From contig JBBCBC010000001.1 in NCBI GenBank assembly GCA_037126765.1, forward strand, positions 22,958,622 through 23,022,621: a stretch of DNA of 64,000 bases, given 5' to 3'. A model generated the notes under the pieces. That model was not told where the DNA came from and made no database searches. It saw nothing but the letters and a program-made list of their open reading frames with translations. The DNA comes from Stenogyne calaminthoides (lineage: Eukaryota > Streptophyta > Magnoliopsida > Lamiales > Lamiaceae). This document shows, piece by piece, positions 23,256-35,050 of the stretch (the stretch's first letter is position 1; the number at the start of each line of letters is the position of its first letter). A program made the position numbers and the translations under genes.

Positions 23256-23905
23256 CTTACAGTTTTATTGTAGAGGTGTTGACTACATTAGATAGGGGTG
23301 GAGGGAGGGGGGTGTCGGGGCATTGGACCCCCTCCCATTTTACATTTTTATATATTATATTACAAACTAGTTTTTTTTTAATTAAAGATAGAAAGAAAAT
23401 CAATTCTAGTAATTATATTTTTAAATATTCGCAATGCAAGTATTATATAATGGGAAACATATCACTTACTGTACATCACGGTGTTGTGCAGTATAAAAAC
23501 ATTTGAAGCAATGTGTTGTACAATAGGGGATCAACTTCCTATATAATGATCAAACCTATGATGAAGTGATGAACTTATGACCCGCTAGGTATGACTTGAG
23601 AATGATAATAGTAATGAGTATCATTGAAGGGTCAATCAGTAAGAGTTATTGATTGCATTGTTATTGATTGGTTAGAATATCAACAATGAGTATCATGTGA
23701 GGTGAGTTGAGTGAATGTGGGCAATCAATTGTTTACTTCTATTCTCATTACTTGTATATCAAAACTACCAAACAACATCAACAAAAGTGATTTTCATTAC
23801 TCACTTCCATTACCATCAACCAAGCGACCTCTAAAAGATAAGAAAACGAGAAATGCTCATATATATAGATAATATCAAAAAAATAAATTATGTAAATTCT
23901 AAGTG
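23256..23905. other. Intergenic DNA, nothing recognised
   Basis: The 76-codon plus-strand frame at 23276 has no recognisable content. 23590-23820 has repeated gagtatcat phrases without clear termini. Confidence 0.4.
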
Positions 23906-23908
23906 GGA

Positions 23909-24263
23909 ATTAAACCTAAATAGTCACTTAGCTTTGCACCTTTATTGAAATAGTCTCATAATTATCAATTTTTCCAATTTAATCCCATATGTATTTAATT
24001 TATTCCAATTTAGTTTCAAATCGCCGGAGGTCGCTCAAAATTGCCCAAAGCGCATCGTCGCACCCCCAATTTTGACCGGAATATGTAAGACATGTGTCCA
24101 AAACGACGTTATTTAGGAGAATTTTGAGCGACATCTGGTGGTTTGGGATAAAATTGGATCAAATTGAATACATGTGAGATTAAATTGAAAAAAATGATAA
24201 TTATGGAACTATTTCAATAAAGGTACAAAGTTATTGAACGATTTTTGTTTAAATCCCATTATT
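23909..24263. mobile_element. MITE with long (about 140-bp) inverted arms
   Basis: The left arm (23911-24052) contains tgcacctttattgaaatagt and ends at tcgctcaaaat. The right arm (24122-24263) is its inverse, containing actatttcaataaaggtac, with roughly 80% identity by eye. The roughly 70-bp centre is GC-richer (cgcatcgtcgcacccccaat). The long arms suggest a Mutator-like MITE, but no clear target duplication was found. Confidence 0.65.
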
Positions 24264-24610
24264 ATAAGTAGATAATCGAGAGTCCGAGACTTCTTTTAAT
24301 ATATATTTAAAGTTAATTTTGTCAAAATTGAAAATTATTATTTTTAATCGCACCTTTGTGGCTCCGTTACTGACCATAGCTACTAGTTTTCAAGGATCAC
24401 CCTGTATTTTGAAAATGGTTTTCATGACCTGTTTTTTTAACGTTTATTGGTTCAGGTTTGTGTGAAATTAGTTTTAGATCCTTTTTGTTATGGGCCTTTT
24501 TCGGCAGTTTGGGCTTTTGTTTGATTTTGGTCTTTTCTGTCTTTGCTTTTATTCTTATTGGCAAAAAATTATGCTACATCGTCTCAAGGTGAGACGATTC
24601 ACAAATTAAA

Positions 24611-24850
24611 CTCCCTCCATCCTAGGATGACTTAAACAATTATTGTTTTGCTCGTATTTTAGCGAGCAAATTTTTTATTAGTATACAAAATGATAAAGTA
24701 ATTTTAAGAAATGCGTATGATAGAAGAGAGATAAGACTATCATACCCCATCTTAAACGTCACTTTATTATTTTAAATACTAATAAACAATTCGCTGGCTA
24801 AAACACGAGCAAAAATGTAAGTGTTCAAGTAATCTTGGGACGGAGGAAGT
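24611..24850. mobile_element. Stowaway-like MITE with near full-length hairpin
   Basis: ctccctccatcctaggatga and cttgggacggaggaag are the inverted ends. Inner arms pair as well (tttgctcgtattttagc with ctggctaaaacacgagcaaa). The right flank is TA-like, but the left TA is not preserved. Confidence 0.65.
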
Positions 24851-25021
24851 AGTATAAATTAACATTTATTTTTTCTAAAGTGTTAAAATATTATTTTTAA
24901 ATTATGCTCTATCTCACGTGAAACGGTTTCATGTGGACTCCTTTTTATTTCCCAGGCCCAGTTTTCTGGGCTTATATTTTACTAGCATTTTGGGATTCTG
25001 TAACATTTTGATTTTGGCCAC

Positions 25022-25592
25022 GGTTATTAGCACCCCCTTTTAGGAAATGCACCCCCTTTTACAATTAATCATATACACCCGGCTGAAAGTTTCGAAAATA
25101 TTACATAATTTTGAAACAAGTTTACGAAATATATATGTATTTTCGAAAATTATTTCCGAAAATTTTCAGGAACCTACTGTAAAGAAATATCAGCAAACTT
25201 TTTCGAAAATATTAAAAAGTTTCATAAATATTTTTCAAAATTTATGTATAATTTCAAAAATTGTCACCGAATTTTTTAAGTAACTTACTATAATCAAATT
25301 TCGGCTTAAAGTTTCGAAGATACTATAAAATTTCGGTATATATTTTCGAAACATATATGCTTTTTCGAAAATTATTTTCAAAATATTTTCAGGACCCTAC
25401 TGTAAGAGAAATATCAGCAAACTTTCTCGAAAATATTAAAAAGTTACATAAATATTTTGCCGAAATTTATGTATAATTACAAAAACTATCACCGAATTCT
25501 GTAGAATATGGAAAATGAGTGGTGAACTAATCTGAGGTGGTGAACTAATCTGGGGGTGCATTTCCTAAAAGGGGGGTGGGGGTGCTAATAAC
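25022..25592. mobile_element. DNA element with ggttattagcaccccc termini and an internal tandem duplication
   Basis: ggttattagcacccccttt, then aggaaatgcaccccc, at the left is mirrored exactly in kind at the right (gggggtgcatttccta ... gggggtgctaataacc). The interior is two head-to-tail copies of a roughly 200-220 bp unit (25082-25277 and 25303-25500), each with cagcaaactttttcgaaaat or ctcgaaaat and tttatgtataatt. No target duplication was fixed. Confidence 0.6.
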
Positions 25593-26074
25593 CTGTGCCT
25601 TTGATTTTTAGTTGTGGGCTTTGCATTTTGGTTTTCTTTTCTTTTTTTGTGGTTCCCATTTTTTTTCTGGATTTTATAAAGTTAGATTTTAACGAGATCT
25701 TAACTACATTGACACTTTAATACCTTTTTCATCCTCCTTTTTCCTTAAAATAACCTTGTTTACTATTACTGTATTAAAAATATGTGGAACATATATAAAA
25801 GCATACTGTTATTTTACTACCAAACTTCGTCTTAGGAGCAGTATAAGTGGGTAGTATCTCATTACTACTATGGATGATTACATATTTTTGTACATTATTT
25901 TAAAATAAGACCTAGCTTGGAATGTTGTAAATAAATAATCTTTTCTGCACCAATTGCAGCCTCATTATTGTACAACTTTTCATTATTTTTTATAGTGTTC
26001 CAAATTAAGAATTGATATGTTGTGAAACTTGTTCACCGTATTTTTTTTTTTAAATAGGTATACTCTTTAGTATT

Positions 26075-26245
26075 ATAAATCACACCCTTTAGTAATATAA
26101 GTCACACCCTTCAGTTATCACTATGATACCCTCTGCTATAATATAAGTCACACCCTTCACTTTTATGAGTAATACCATTTATAGTAAAAAGTCACACTCT
26201 TTATAGTAAAAAGTCACACTTTTTAGTAATATAAGTCACACTCTT
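26075..26245. repeat. Tandem repeat of an agtcacacccttt unit
   Basis: Six to seven copies of (a)agtcacac(c/t)ctt followed by tagtaatat or tatagtaaa spacers, about 25 bp apart. Phrases gtgaaacttgttcacc and gaaactagttcaccc lie on either side in the same orientation. Confidence 0.6.
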
Positions 26246-26353
26246 TAACCAGTTTCACAGTGAAACTAGTTCACCCTATACTTTGTCTTATCTTAAAGGG
26301 TTGTGTGTAACTTTTTATTTGAATAATAGTCAAGCATGTTCACGAACTTTATT

Positions 26354-26468
26354 GGGTGTGTTTGTAAATTTTGGTGGAGGAACAGAAACACTTATTTTTT
26401 AAATTGTTCTCTTACAACTTTAATTTTTGAAAAATGCTTTTAAACTGTGAGTAAAATTTACAAACACA
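26354..26468. mobile_element. Short foldback element (115 bp)
   Basis: tgtgtttgtaaatttt at the left is the perfect inverse of aaaatttacaaacaca at the right, with A/T-rich arms. It is a probable small MITE. Target duplication unclear. Confidence 0.45.
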
Positions 26469-27648
26469 TCGTACTAACACATTGAATAATTGTTCGTGAA
26501 TAAATATTTGAAGATGTTCACGGAAAAGTTGAAAATTTTTATTCATAAGAATCAACTTAACATATAAATGGGCGTAGACATCTTGTAAACTCAAATTCAC
26601 ATAATTTTTTATTTTTTAATATTATTATTATGTATATAAAGTGTTACTATTATTTTAAAAATATTTGTCTACAAGTGAATCTTACAATAAAATTCAAAGA
26701 TACAGACAAAAACTTTTGTGAATACAAGTTAAATTTATATTGTATGCTTTGATTTTTCATATTTGATAACTATTCTTTAAAATTTTAATTGAGAGTTTAA
26801 TATCTATCAAAAATAATAAACTTAGGACCATTTGATTGGGGATAATGAGGATGGGTAATGAGAATCATTCTCATTAGTCATGGGAATAAATTAAACAAAA
26901 CACTTTCAACTCTGGAGACGTATCAGAGGCCCTCAACTAAAGAGAAAAATTAGGGGTCGCACGATCAGAAAAATCGACGGATGATAACAGAGTAATATAT
27001 AATAGAAATTTCACAGACAACTCAAATATAAAACCTATAAAATAAAAAGACAATTTAAAACTTACAGAAATTAAATGACGATCTACTTTTCAAGGGTTCC
27101 AAATCGCGTTAGCGTGATCTGAAACCCTACAAATATTGATGGATGAACAGATAGGAAGAATACTAACGCCTATATCTAACCCTACCGACTTATGATTAAT
27201 CCTACAACATAATTTTTTTTAGAGTAAGAAATAAAAATGATTTGGAGATGCCATGCTAAAATTAAACTCCTTATATTAAGTGATAATACATCTCAATAAA
27301 TTAAAATACAAATTGAAAAATACATAAATGCGAATATATTGTTTAGTAGAGGGGTCCTCGATAAGAAAGTTTTAATGATTGCCAACCACATCAATAAATC
27401 AATCATATCAAAATTTAGTTTTTACATATGTTAACTGGAGTAGGACCACCAAAACTATGAATTGATCATATCCTCGATCACTACATTACACTTTTTTAAA
27501 TAAAAATAAAGGATCATGTGTGTGAGGGGTTCTTATATATATGAAATGAAATTTTGTTTTAATATTTACTTTTAATTTTATTTAAAAATATGATTCAAAT
27601 AGAATTATAAAAATCATATAGAGCATTCGTGATAAAAATAAGGGTAAT
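26469..27648. other. AT-rich intergenic DNA, nothing recognised
   Basis: No frame of interest on either strand and no repeat termini noted. Confidence 0.45.
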
Positions 27649-27649
27649 T

Positions 27650-27869
27650 ACTAAGGGGTACACAAAACTCACTGCAACTTGCAGCCCACTACAAATGTCT
27701 TTTAAAATAGCAACTAGGTACAAAAAAATTCTCATAATACCCTCAATTGGTTTTTATATAATTACATTAAAAAAAAGAGCCCACGCCAATTTATCTCCCC
27801 CACTCATTCGGGAATTTCTCTATCTTCCCATTTCACTCCCACACTCTCTCTCATCAATTTATCTCAATT

Positions 27870-27917
<48 letters not shown>

Positions 27918-29610
27918 TAAAGGTGGATCTGACGGCGGTAAACTTTTTACGGTCGGGGGTTAATGGAGGCAGTGGCGGCTAGGTTAATGGGGAGGGCGAG
28001 GTGGTGATTATTTTTTAACGGTGGTGGACGGTGTTTGTTGGGTTTTTTAACGGTGGTGGCTAGGCTTTTTTAACGGGGACGACGATTTGTTTGCGGTGGT
28101 TGGTTGGTTGGTTGATGGTGGTGGTCGGATCTGGTTTTTGGCGGTGGCAGTTTTTGGCAGATCACACAGATCCATGGACGTGGCGGCACGTGAGAGGCGG
28201 GATTTTTCTGTTTGAAGCAGTGGGGCGACAGATCTGTGAGGTTTTGAAGAGATGGAAGTTTTTGAGGTTTGAGAGACGGATTTTTCTGTTTGAAGCGGTG
28301 GGCGTTTTTTAAGCGGAGGCAATCATTGTGGCAGCGGATCTGTACAAATCCGTTGTCGGTTGGGAGATGGAGGATGGTGGTGGTGAGAGGCTACACGACA
28401 ACGGTGGTGGTGAGGGTTTACACACTTTTTGCGCTGGTGGGGAATAAGGGGGGATGATGGCGGCGGAGGCGGGGGGGGATGGCGGGCCGGCGACGATGGT
28501 AGTACGGTGATCTTCTGACATGAAGTAAAGCAAGTGATACATTTTTGGTGATTTTTTGTTATTTTTTGTGAGTCTGCACGTTTTGGTGATTTTTGGTAGT
28601 TTGGTGATTTTGTTTTGGTGAAGAAAATGCAAGAAGCAAGAATGTATGTAAATTTGGTGATTCCGTTTTGATAGTTCGGTGATTCTGTTTTGGATTTTTG
28701 GTGAAGAAGATGCAAGAATGTGATGGAATTTTGGTGATTATGCAACGTGAAGACGCAAATTGATTGTGTGTGCAATATTTTACTTGTGTATACAATTTTT
28801 ATGCGTGTATGCAATATATTTTTAGTGTATATAATGTTTTTTTTAATATGCAATGTGAAGATGCAAATTGATATATGTATACACAATATTTTTTATGCTT
28901 GCATGCAATGTTTTTTTAGTGATTATGTAATATTTTATTTAATGAAATACTAGTTTAATATTAAATATTAATTATGTTAATAAAGAATTATTTCAATTAA
29001 ATTTATTTTTTCAGAAAATATTTTTTTAAGGAAAAAAACATGAGTCCAAATTAGGAAGAATTATTAATTAAATTTTTTTATGTAACGTAAAATTTAAATA
29101 ATAAAATTATTAAAATCATGATAAAATTATTTTAATTTCATTTTAAAAAATTTAAATTAGTTTAAAGATTTTTTATTTTACAAATTTTGGATCTTAAGAA
29201 GTATTATTTAAATTGAAAGTTTTATGCATTTTAAATTCAATTATTTAGAAATATCAATTTTTTTAAAATTTACAAATAAAAAAAATAAATCAAAGGTATT
29301 ATTATAATAGAAACAATGGAAAAGAATCCAAAGGCATTATAAAAATTTAAAGAAATTAAATCAGAAGTATTTTTTAATTAATAACTATTTTAACTAAAGA
29401 AATAAATAAGAATTTTAAATGATGATGATTTGAATGCTGCGGACCTTTTTGCACCCCCATGTCAAATCATGTCATATAGGTTATTTTTTTAATTGTACAA
29501 TATATTAGTAGATGGAGAGAGAAACAATTATGTCAAACCATGTCGATAAAAATGGTAAATTGTAGTGAATTGCTATTTTGATTTTTAAATTGTAGTGGAC
29601 AAGTTCACGC
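27650..29610. mobile_element. Possible roughly 2-kb non-autonomous DNA element with imperfect inverted ends
   Basis: The left end holds cccactacaaatg with aaaatagcaact. The right end holds the inverse (ttgctattttgatttttaaattgtagtgg). Both are about 30-60 bp inside G-rich ends (aaggggtacac and cgcccccatg reversed). The interior has a (TC)n run, a G-rich stretch of cggtggtgg repeats at 27930-28500 and an AT-rich right half. Frames there are low-complexity and not protein-like. A MULE-type element is possible. Confidence 0.3.
27871..27912. repeat. (CT)n microsatellite
   Basis: About 20 consecutive TC dinucleotides. Confidence 0.95.
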
Positions 29611-29842
29611 CCCCATGAAAATACATCTCATGCATGAGGTTGATTTATATCATTTTCTTTTTCTCAATTTTATGCCCACCCTGACTAGTACCTATTTTAA
29701 AATTAATTTTAATTAGTAACGCCGCAACGCAAAATAAATCTCACATTAGTTGATATGTTACAATTTCTTTTTTCTTTTACTTGTGGACCCCATAAATATA
29801 ATATCAAGTGCTCCATTGGCCAGGGGCTTTTATTCTTCATGT

Positions 29843-29845
<3 letters not shown>

Positions 29846-29884
<39 letters not shown>
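29846..29884. repeat. (AT)n microsatellite
   Basis: About 19 consecutive AT dinucleotides. Confidence 0.95.
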
Positions 29885-29886
<2 letters not shown>

Positions 29887-30006
29887 TCAAAGGTTTAAAT
29901 CTTGGTAGGCATGCGTATATATATAATAGATGTATATAACTATATAAAGAGAAGTTTCTTTAATTTTCTTGAATGTCTATTTGGGCAAATATAATTATAT
30001 GGAGTA

Positions 30007-30189
30007 GGTCTCATGTGCATCGAGGTATACCGTGCATTTATAGTGCATTTTGAAAATATGCAACTTGTTATACTGAAATATGCAATTTGTTTATACTGAA
30101 TTGTGCAACTATTTTTCCATATTAATAGTTGCACTGAACAAAAATGCATGCAGTATGAGTGCATGGTGCACCTGAATGCATGCAAGACT
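30007..30189. mobile_element. Foldback repeat built on gtgcat/tgcatg motifs
   Basis: Left arm gtctcatgtgcatcgaggta with accgtgcatttatagtgcat. The right arm is its approximate inverse (gagtgcatggtgcacctgaa, then tgcatgcaagac). Arms are about 60 bp with mismatches. Family not known. Confidence 0.45.
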
Positions 30190-30436
30190 TAACCAATTAT
30201 ATGACTCATATATATTTGCTTGACTTTTCTTTTATTTTTTGTGTGGAAGAAAGACGAGAAACTTTCTTATCTATATATATTCGAGTAGTAGAAACATGTG
30301 GGAGAAAGTTAACATATTCAATATACAGAACAAACCTCCATAATATTTTAGTGAAAAATTTATTCCACACGGAATTTAAACCTACATTGTCTGGGAATAT
30401 TTACTATAAATCTATATCACCACAAACCTTATCACT

Positions 30437-31525
30437 TTTTTTTTAGAGCTCGACAATGATCAGGTCAGACGTTTTTGGGATCATGAGCTAGAGACAAAAC
30501 ATGTCTCGGGATATTCTCACCCACCCAAGCAAGAGGGAGAGGAGATTTGATAGCAGCCTTGGATAAGTTGTGTGCCATGAAGTTGTTGATTCGCGGGCAG
30601 TACCAAATACCTTTCACTGAGGTGCTTAACATATGGTTGCGTATCAAGGTAATTAGGCTTCCTTCGTGTCTCAGGTAGGTAGATTTCATTTTAACAGCAT
30701 GAATGACCTCGATAAAGTCTGAGAAGATAGCCATGGGGCCCGGGTTATGATGCAGCCAGAAGGAGAGATCGTCAGCCATCACAGTGAGTTCAGCTGTCAG
30801 AATAGAGCATAGATGGTTAATTTTATGAAAACCCGCTCCCCAAAGGTTACCTCCCGGTCAAAAATAGCGAATCCAACAACGAAGTTTAGCGAGTTATCGT
30901 TAAAGGCCGCATCCACCATAAGTGAGAATCTGTGGTGTTATCCAGTTCCTCTGGCGGGGGGAGATATCGCTTGGTAAGGGGTACATTGTTCCGAATGATT
31001 TTACTTTTTAGCGTTATGGAACGCCACCAAGAATGTGTCGGTCCACAGAGCTGAGATTTTCTAATGTTTAACATTTCTGGGGCCTCCCGATTTATGAGCG
31101 AGCGCGCATCTCTCCTTCCAAACTCCCCACATTTTCAGAGCAAGCCTTTCCAGCTCATGGGAATTCATGGAGACAACAAAGTAAAGGAAGAGATTTCCTT
31201 CAGAGCAGGTTCTGGCCTCTTTGATAGTGTTCCACCACTCCGAGTTTCTCCAAGCTTCCTTGTTACCCTGGCAAAAAAATAAGGCATGATTAGTGTCAGC
31301 CCAATGGAAACCACAAATAACATACTTGGGGGGGACAAGGCACATGGTGAGTCACAAGGTTTGCTTCCGTGGCAATGGCTTCATGGGCAACCTTCCACAA
31401 GAAAATCTTCACTTTAGGGGGAATGTCGAGATCCCAAATTTTGACCCAAAATCGGTTATCGGAAGATGAGGAGCAAGTCCCGACATTATTGTGAGGATTA
31501 TCCATGGGAATGTTGTTCCAATAGG
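30437..31525 (-). mobile_element. LINE (non-LTR retrotransposon), 3' part: zf-RVT region, RNase H-like domain and A-tail
   Basis: Broken minus-strand frames encode the end of a plant LINE ORF2. At 31505-31250 is the zf-RVT region, with VKIWDLDIPPKVKIFLWKVA and then FHWADTNHALFFC. At 30930-30465 is an RNase H-like (RVT_3) domain with the usual acidic triad in VDAAF, AELTV (reading across the stop region) and AIFSDFIEV, ending DPKNV-stop. A short A-run (30437-30445) marks the 3' tail. Several frameshifts and stops make it inactive. The reading continues upstream at 57964-58109, on the far side of the inserted Copia element. Confidence 0.8.
31521..31525. repeat. Target site duplication atagg (left)
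   Basis: Identical to 57964-57968. It is LINE sequence duplicated by the Copia insertion. Confidence 0.9.
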
Positions 31526-33372
31526 TATTGGAGAATTAATTGTCCGGATCTATTCGGGATGAATATTTAAATACAAATTTAATTCTAACAATTATTACTA
31601 GCATGAATTAATCCTAATTAATTCAAATAATAATTCAACAACAAATCATGCTTATAAATTTATCACATAAATCCTACGCATGCAGAATAGCTAGGAGTTT
31701 ACGTGAACTAACCTCTCGGAGTGACAATCGTTGAGAAGATGGATATCCCGTTCACACGAATAAACCCAAAGAGCCTTCTCAAGTATTCCCTCGTCCTTGT
31801 CCAACAATCCGGTGGAAAGATACTCGTGAACAATTAACAAAAGGAAAAATAAAATTATGTTGCACCACCTTTGTGGATTTCTAATTTTTCCAACACATGG
31901 AATTTCATGGGGATGAAAAATTCATCCCCTATTTATAATACTAGGTGGTGGCTGATTTTTTCCCTAGGAATAAGATGGGAAAATCTTTTTCTTGGTCTCC
32001 AAGAAATCTTGAATATATCCAATATATTCTTTTCTCCATATTTAAAATATTCCACAAAAATCCCACCTCCTCTTGTTATGGAATTTTTGAAAAAATAAGG
32101 ACAAGATTTCCAAGATTGGAATCTTCTTGAATTTATGAGATATTCTTGTATTCCAAGAATACATATCTTCCATAATATCCTTTCAAGAAAATCAAGAAAA
32201 TCTTTCCTTCCTTATTCTTTCATTATTTTCGAAAAATACAAAATAAATAGCCAAGTGGGAGATTTCTTGAATTTAATGAGATAAACTTGTATTCCAAGAA
32301 TACTTATCCTCATTTCATAACAAAATTCAAAGAAAATCTTTCTCCCTCTTTATTTATTTATTTTCGAAAATTTAGGAAAAATAGGCAACAATATTTTATT
32401 TAATTTTAAACACCTTTTTTCAGTTATTAGACTTTATATTTGGGCTACTTGAGGGGCCTTTAGGAGAATTAAGATTGGATCTTCCAATGGACCTTGAACT
32501 TCCAATATTGAGCCACAATATTATTCAAGCCCATAAATATTAATTAATCCCACTACATAATTAATATTGCACTATCCATCTTAACCCATATTATAGTTAA
32601 TATGGCTCCCGGTTATTATTTCCAGCGTTTAAGATTATCCAGTCAATTTAAGCCACTGAAATAGCTTCATATTAATTAATATCTTTTTCCTTGGTTCAGG
32701 AACGACTCAACATTAATATCCATACCGGAAAACTAATTCCACTTGCAAGATTTGGTATGATAAAACTTCTGATCCTCCCAAGGGGACTAATCAGACAAGA
32801 TGCACTTGTAAACCGATTCTCCGTGTTAAATCTTAGCAATCGTCATGTAACTAATAATATTGCCCAAGATACAAGGTATTGAATCACATTGATTCTGTAC
32901 CCATCTTAAGTCAAAGCAATATTTATTAATTCCACACGATCCTATTTAAGGAACAGAGATTAAGAAATAACTAACCACTGAGGTCTAATTCTTCTATATT
33001 CAGTACTGAAGAATTTATCCTCCTGTAGGTCCTCTTCAGTGCAACATTATGCACTAGTGTAATCTCTTGGTCAAGACAAACCAATCTGAGCCTTACACTT
33101 CAACCTTCAACGATGGATTGTTCATTTCCATCTAGGTTGTGAATTCCGTACTTTTAGTTACAAGAGACTGTTAATTTAATCTTTTGTGATCTGGTATCAC
33201 TAAATTAACTACAATGTAACACGTACTCATTATTGAACAGTTATGCAGTAAATATTTGTAACATTCAATGATATTTAAAGCAACAATGATAAATAATTTA
33301 TTTAAGCAAATAAGTCCGAAATTCAGTCTAGTTATACAAAGTAAAAACATACTTTTCAGTATAACCCCAACA
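31526..33372 (-). mobile_element. 3' LTR of outer Copia
   Basis: Runs from tattggagaattaattgtcc to ataaccccaaca, 1,847 bp. The outermost bases are TA instead of the TG seen in the other LTR, so the terminal dinucleotide has mutated. It lacks a roughly 110-bp tandem duplication present in the 5' LTR. Confidence 0.9.
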
Positions 33373-33383
33373 ATCTCCCACTT
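33373..33383 (-). other. Polypurine tract of outer Copia
   Basis: On the minus strand AAGTGGGAGAT directly precedes the 3' LTR start TGTTGGGG. This is the common plant Copia purine tract. Confidence 0.8.
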
Positions 33384-33488
33384 ATACTCAAAGTCTGCTT
33401 TTAAGTATACTACAACACGTCTCGTGTAGAATCTACATGACATCTAATATCACCTACACGAACCTAATAATATCTCTCCCACTTATAC

Positions 33489-34274
33489 TCAAAGCAGATT
33501 GACAATGGTCTTGACACCCATTCCTTCCACATGTCTCTCGAATGTATTCTGAGGCAGACCCTTTGTGAATGGATCTGCTAGGTTGTCCTCTAACGCGATC
33601 TTTGCCACCTCTATATCTCCTCTCTTAACGATTTCTCGTATGACATGGTATTTCCTTTCAATGTATTTGCTGGCCTTGTGGGCTCTTGGTTCCCTTGGAT
33701 TTGCAACTGCTCCGACATTATCACAATAGACCGTGATTGTGCTGGGCAAATTCGGAACTACGTCCAAGTCCACTAGGAAGTTCTTGAGCCAAACCGCTTC
33801 CTTCGCTGCTTCACAAGTAGCTACATACTCGGCTTCCATGGTAGAATCTGCGATGCATTTCTGCTTAACGCTTCTCCATGTCATGGCTCCTCCCCCCATG
33901 CAAAACACACTACCCAAGGTAAATTTTCTGGAATCTAAGTCTGATTGGAAATTCGAGTTTGTGTAACCGACGTGAATCAGACTGTCTGACTGATAAACCA
34001 ACATTCTATCCCGAGTTCTCTTCAGATACTTCAGAATGTTTTTAACTGCAGTCCAATGTTCATTCCCCGGATTACTCTGATATCTTGCTACCATTCCAAC
34101 GGCAAAGCAAATATTTGGCCTCGTGCACAGCATAGCATACATGAGGCTTCCGACAGCCGAAGCATAAGGAACGCCCTTCATGTCATCTATCTCCTTTTGC
34201 GTCTTCGGGCACATTTCTTTAGATAGATGTATTCCATGTCTGAAAGGTACAAAACCTTTCTTGGAATCTTGCAT
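33489..34274 (-). CDS. RNase H / RT C-terminal part of outer Copia pol
   Basis: 261 codons ending at the natural stop 5' of the purine tract. Contains the Copia connection region (AVGSLMYAMLCTRPNICFAV) and RNase H, with the STMEAEYVATCEAAKEAVWL motif and the VYCDNVGAVANPR and HVIREIV stretches. The ATG here is not the true start. The frame is continuous with the RT segment upstream except for one in-frame TGA (34283-34281). Confidence 0.88.
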   Translation of the reverse strand: MQDSKKGFVPFRHGIHLSKEMCPKTQKEIDDMKGVPYASAVGSLMYAMLCTRPNICFAVGMVARYQSNPGNEHWTAVKNILKYLKRTRDRMLVYQSDSLIHVGYTNSNFQSDLDSRKFTLGSVFCMGGGAMTWRSVKQKCIADSTMEAEYVATCEAAKEAVWLKNFLVDLDVVPNLPSTITVYCDNVGAVANPREPRAHKASKYIERKYHVIREIVKRGDIEVAKIALEDNLADPFTKGLPQNTFERHVEGMGVKTIVNLL

Positions 34275-34280
34275 GCTGAA

Positions 34281-35050
34281 TCACTTCAAGACAATATCTA
34301 TGTATGAAGCTTGCGATAAGCCTATCATCATTTTCTTACAATCTCTAGTGATTTTGATCCCAAGGATGTGATCGGCTTCCCCTAAGTCCTTCATATCAAA
34401 CTGTTTTGACAGCCATGCCCTTACGTCCGACAATACCTTTACACCGTTCCCGATGAGCAGGATATCGTCTACGTATAGTACTAAGAATACCAATGCAGTT
34501 CCGACACGCTTCTTATACACACAACTTTCGAACTCATTTTGATCGAACCCGTAAGACTTTATAACCTGATCAAAACATTGGTTCCAAGCACGCGACGCTT
34601 GCTTCAGTCCATAAATGGATTTCTTAAGCTTGCAAACTAGATTTTCATGGCCCTTTTCAATGAAGCCTTCGGGTTGTTGCATATAGATTTCTTCTTCAAG
34701 ACTTCCGTTGAGGAAAGCTGTCTTGACATCCATCTGCCAGATCTGAAAATCGAGATGCGCAACTATCGATAAGAGAATACGGATGGAATTGAGCATAGCT
34801 ACTGGCGAAAAGGTCTCCACATAGTCGATCCCTTCTTTCTGAGTGTATCCTTTTGCCACAAGTCTAGCTTTGAAGGTTTCTACCTTCCCATCCAATCTTA
34901 TTTTTCTCTTGTATACCCACTTGAACCCAATGGACTTGACCCCATTAAGTGGTTTGACTAGCTCCCACACCTTATTATGATCCATAAAACCCATCTCGGC
35001 TGCCATTGCCGTTTGCCAAGAACTCGCGTCCTTGTCTTGGATTGCCTCAT
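34281..35050 (-). CDS. Reverse transcriptase domain of outer Copia pol
   Basis: Minus-strand frame with the classic Copia RT blocks: WQTAMAAEMGFMDHNKVWEL, ARLVAKGYTQKEGIDYVETF, QMDVKTAFLNGSLEEEIYM, SIYGLKQASRAWN and an intact catalytic YVDD. It ends in a TGA that interrupts an otherwise continuous frame into RNase H. Upstream the frame runs straight into the solo LTR at 35051. Removing that insertion joins it to the integrase C-terminal part. Confidence 0.88.

Noticed and set aside
26040..26280. Repeated gtgaaac-ttgttcacc phrases as MITE ends
   Set aside because: The two phrases are in direct rather than inverted orientation, so no terminal inverted repeat is supported.
28047..28886. Open frames on both strands (up to 187 codons) rich in Pro, Ser, His or Gly, Trp
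   Set aside because: They arise from cggtggtgg-type low-complexity DNA and overlap each other on opposite strands. No domain and no gene structure.
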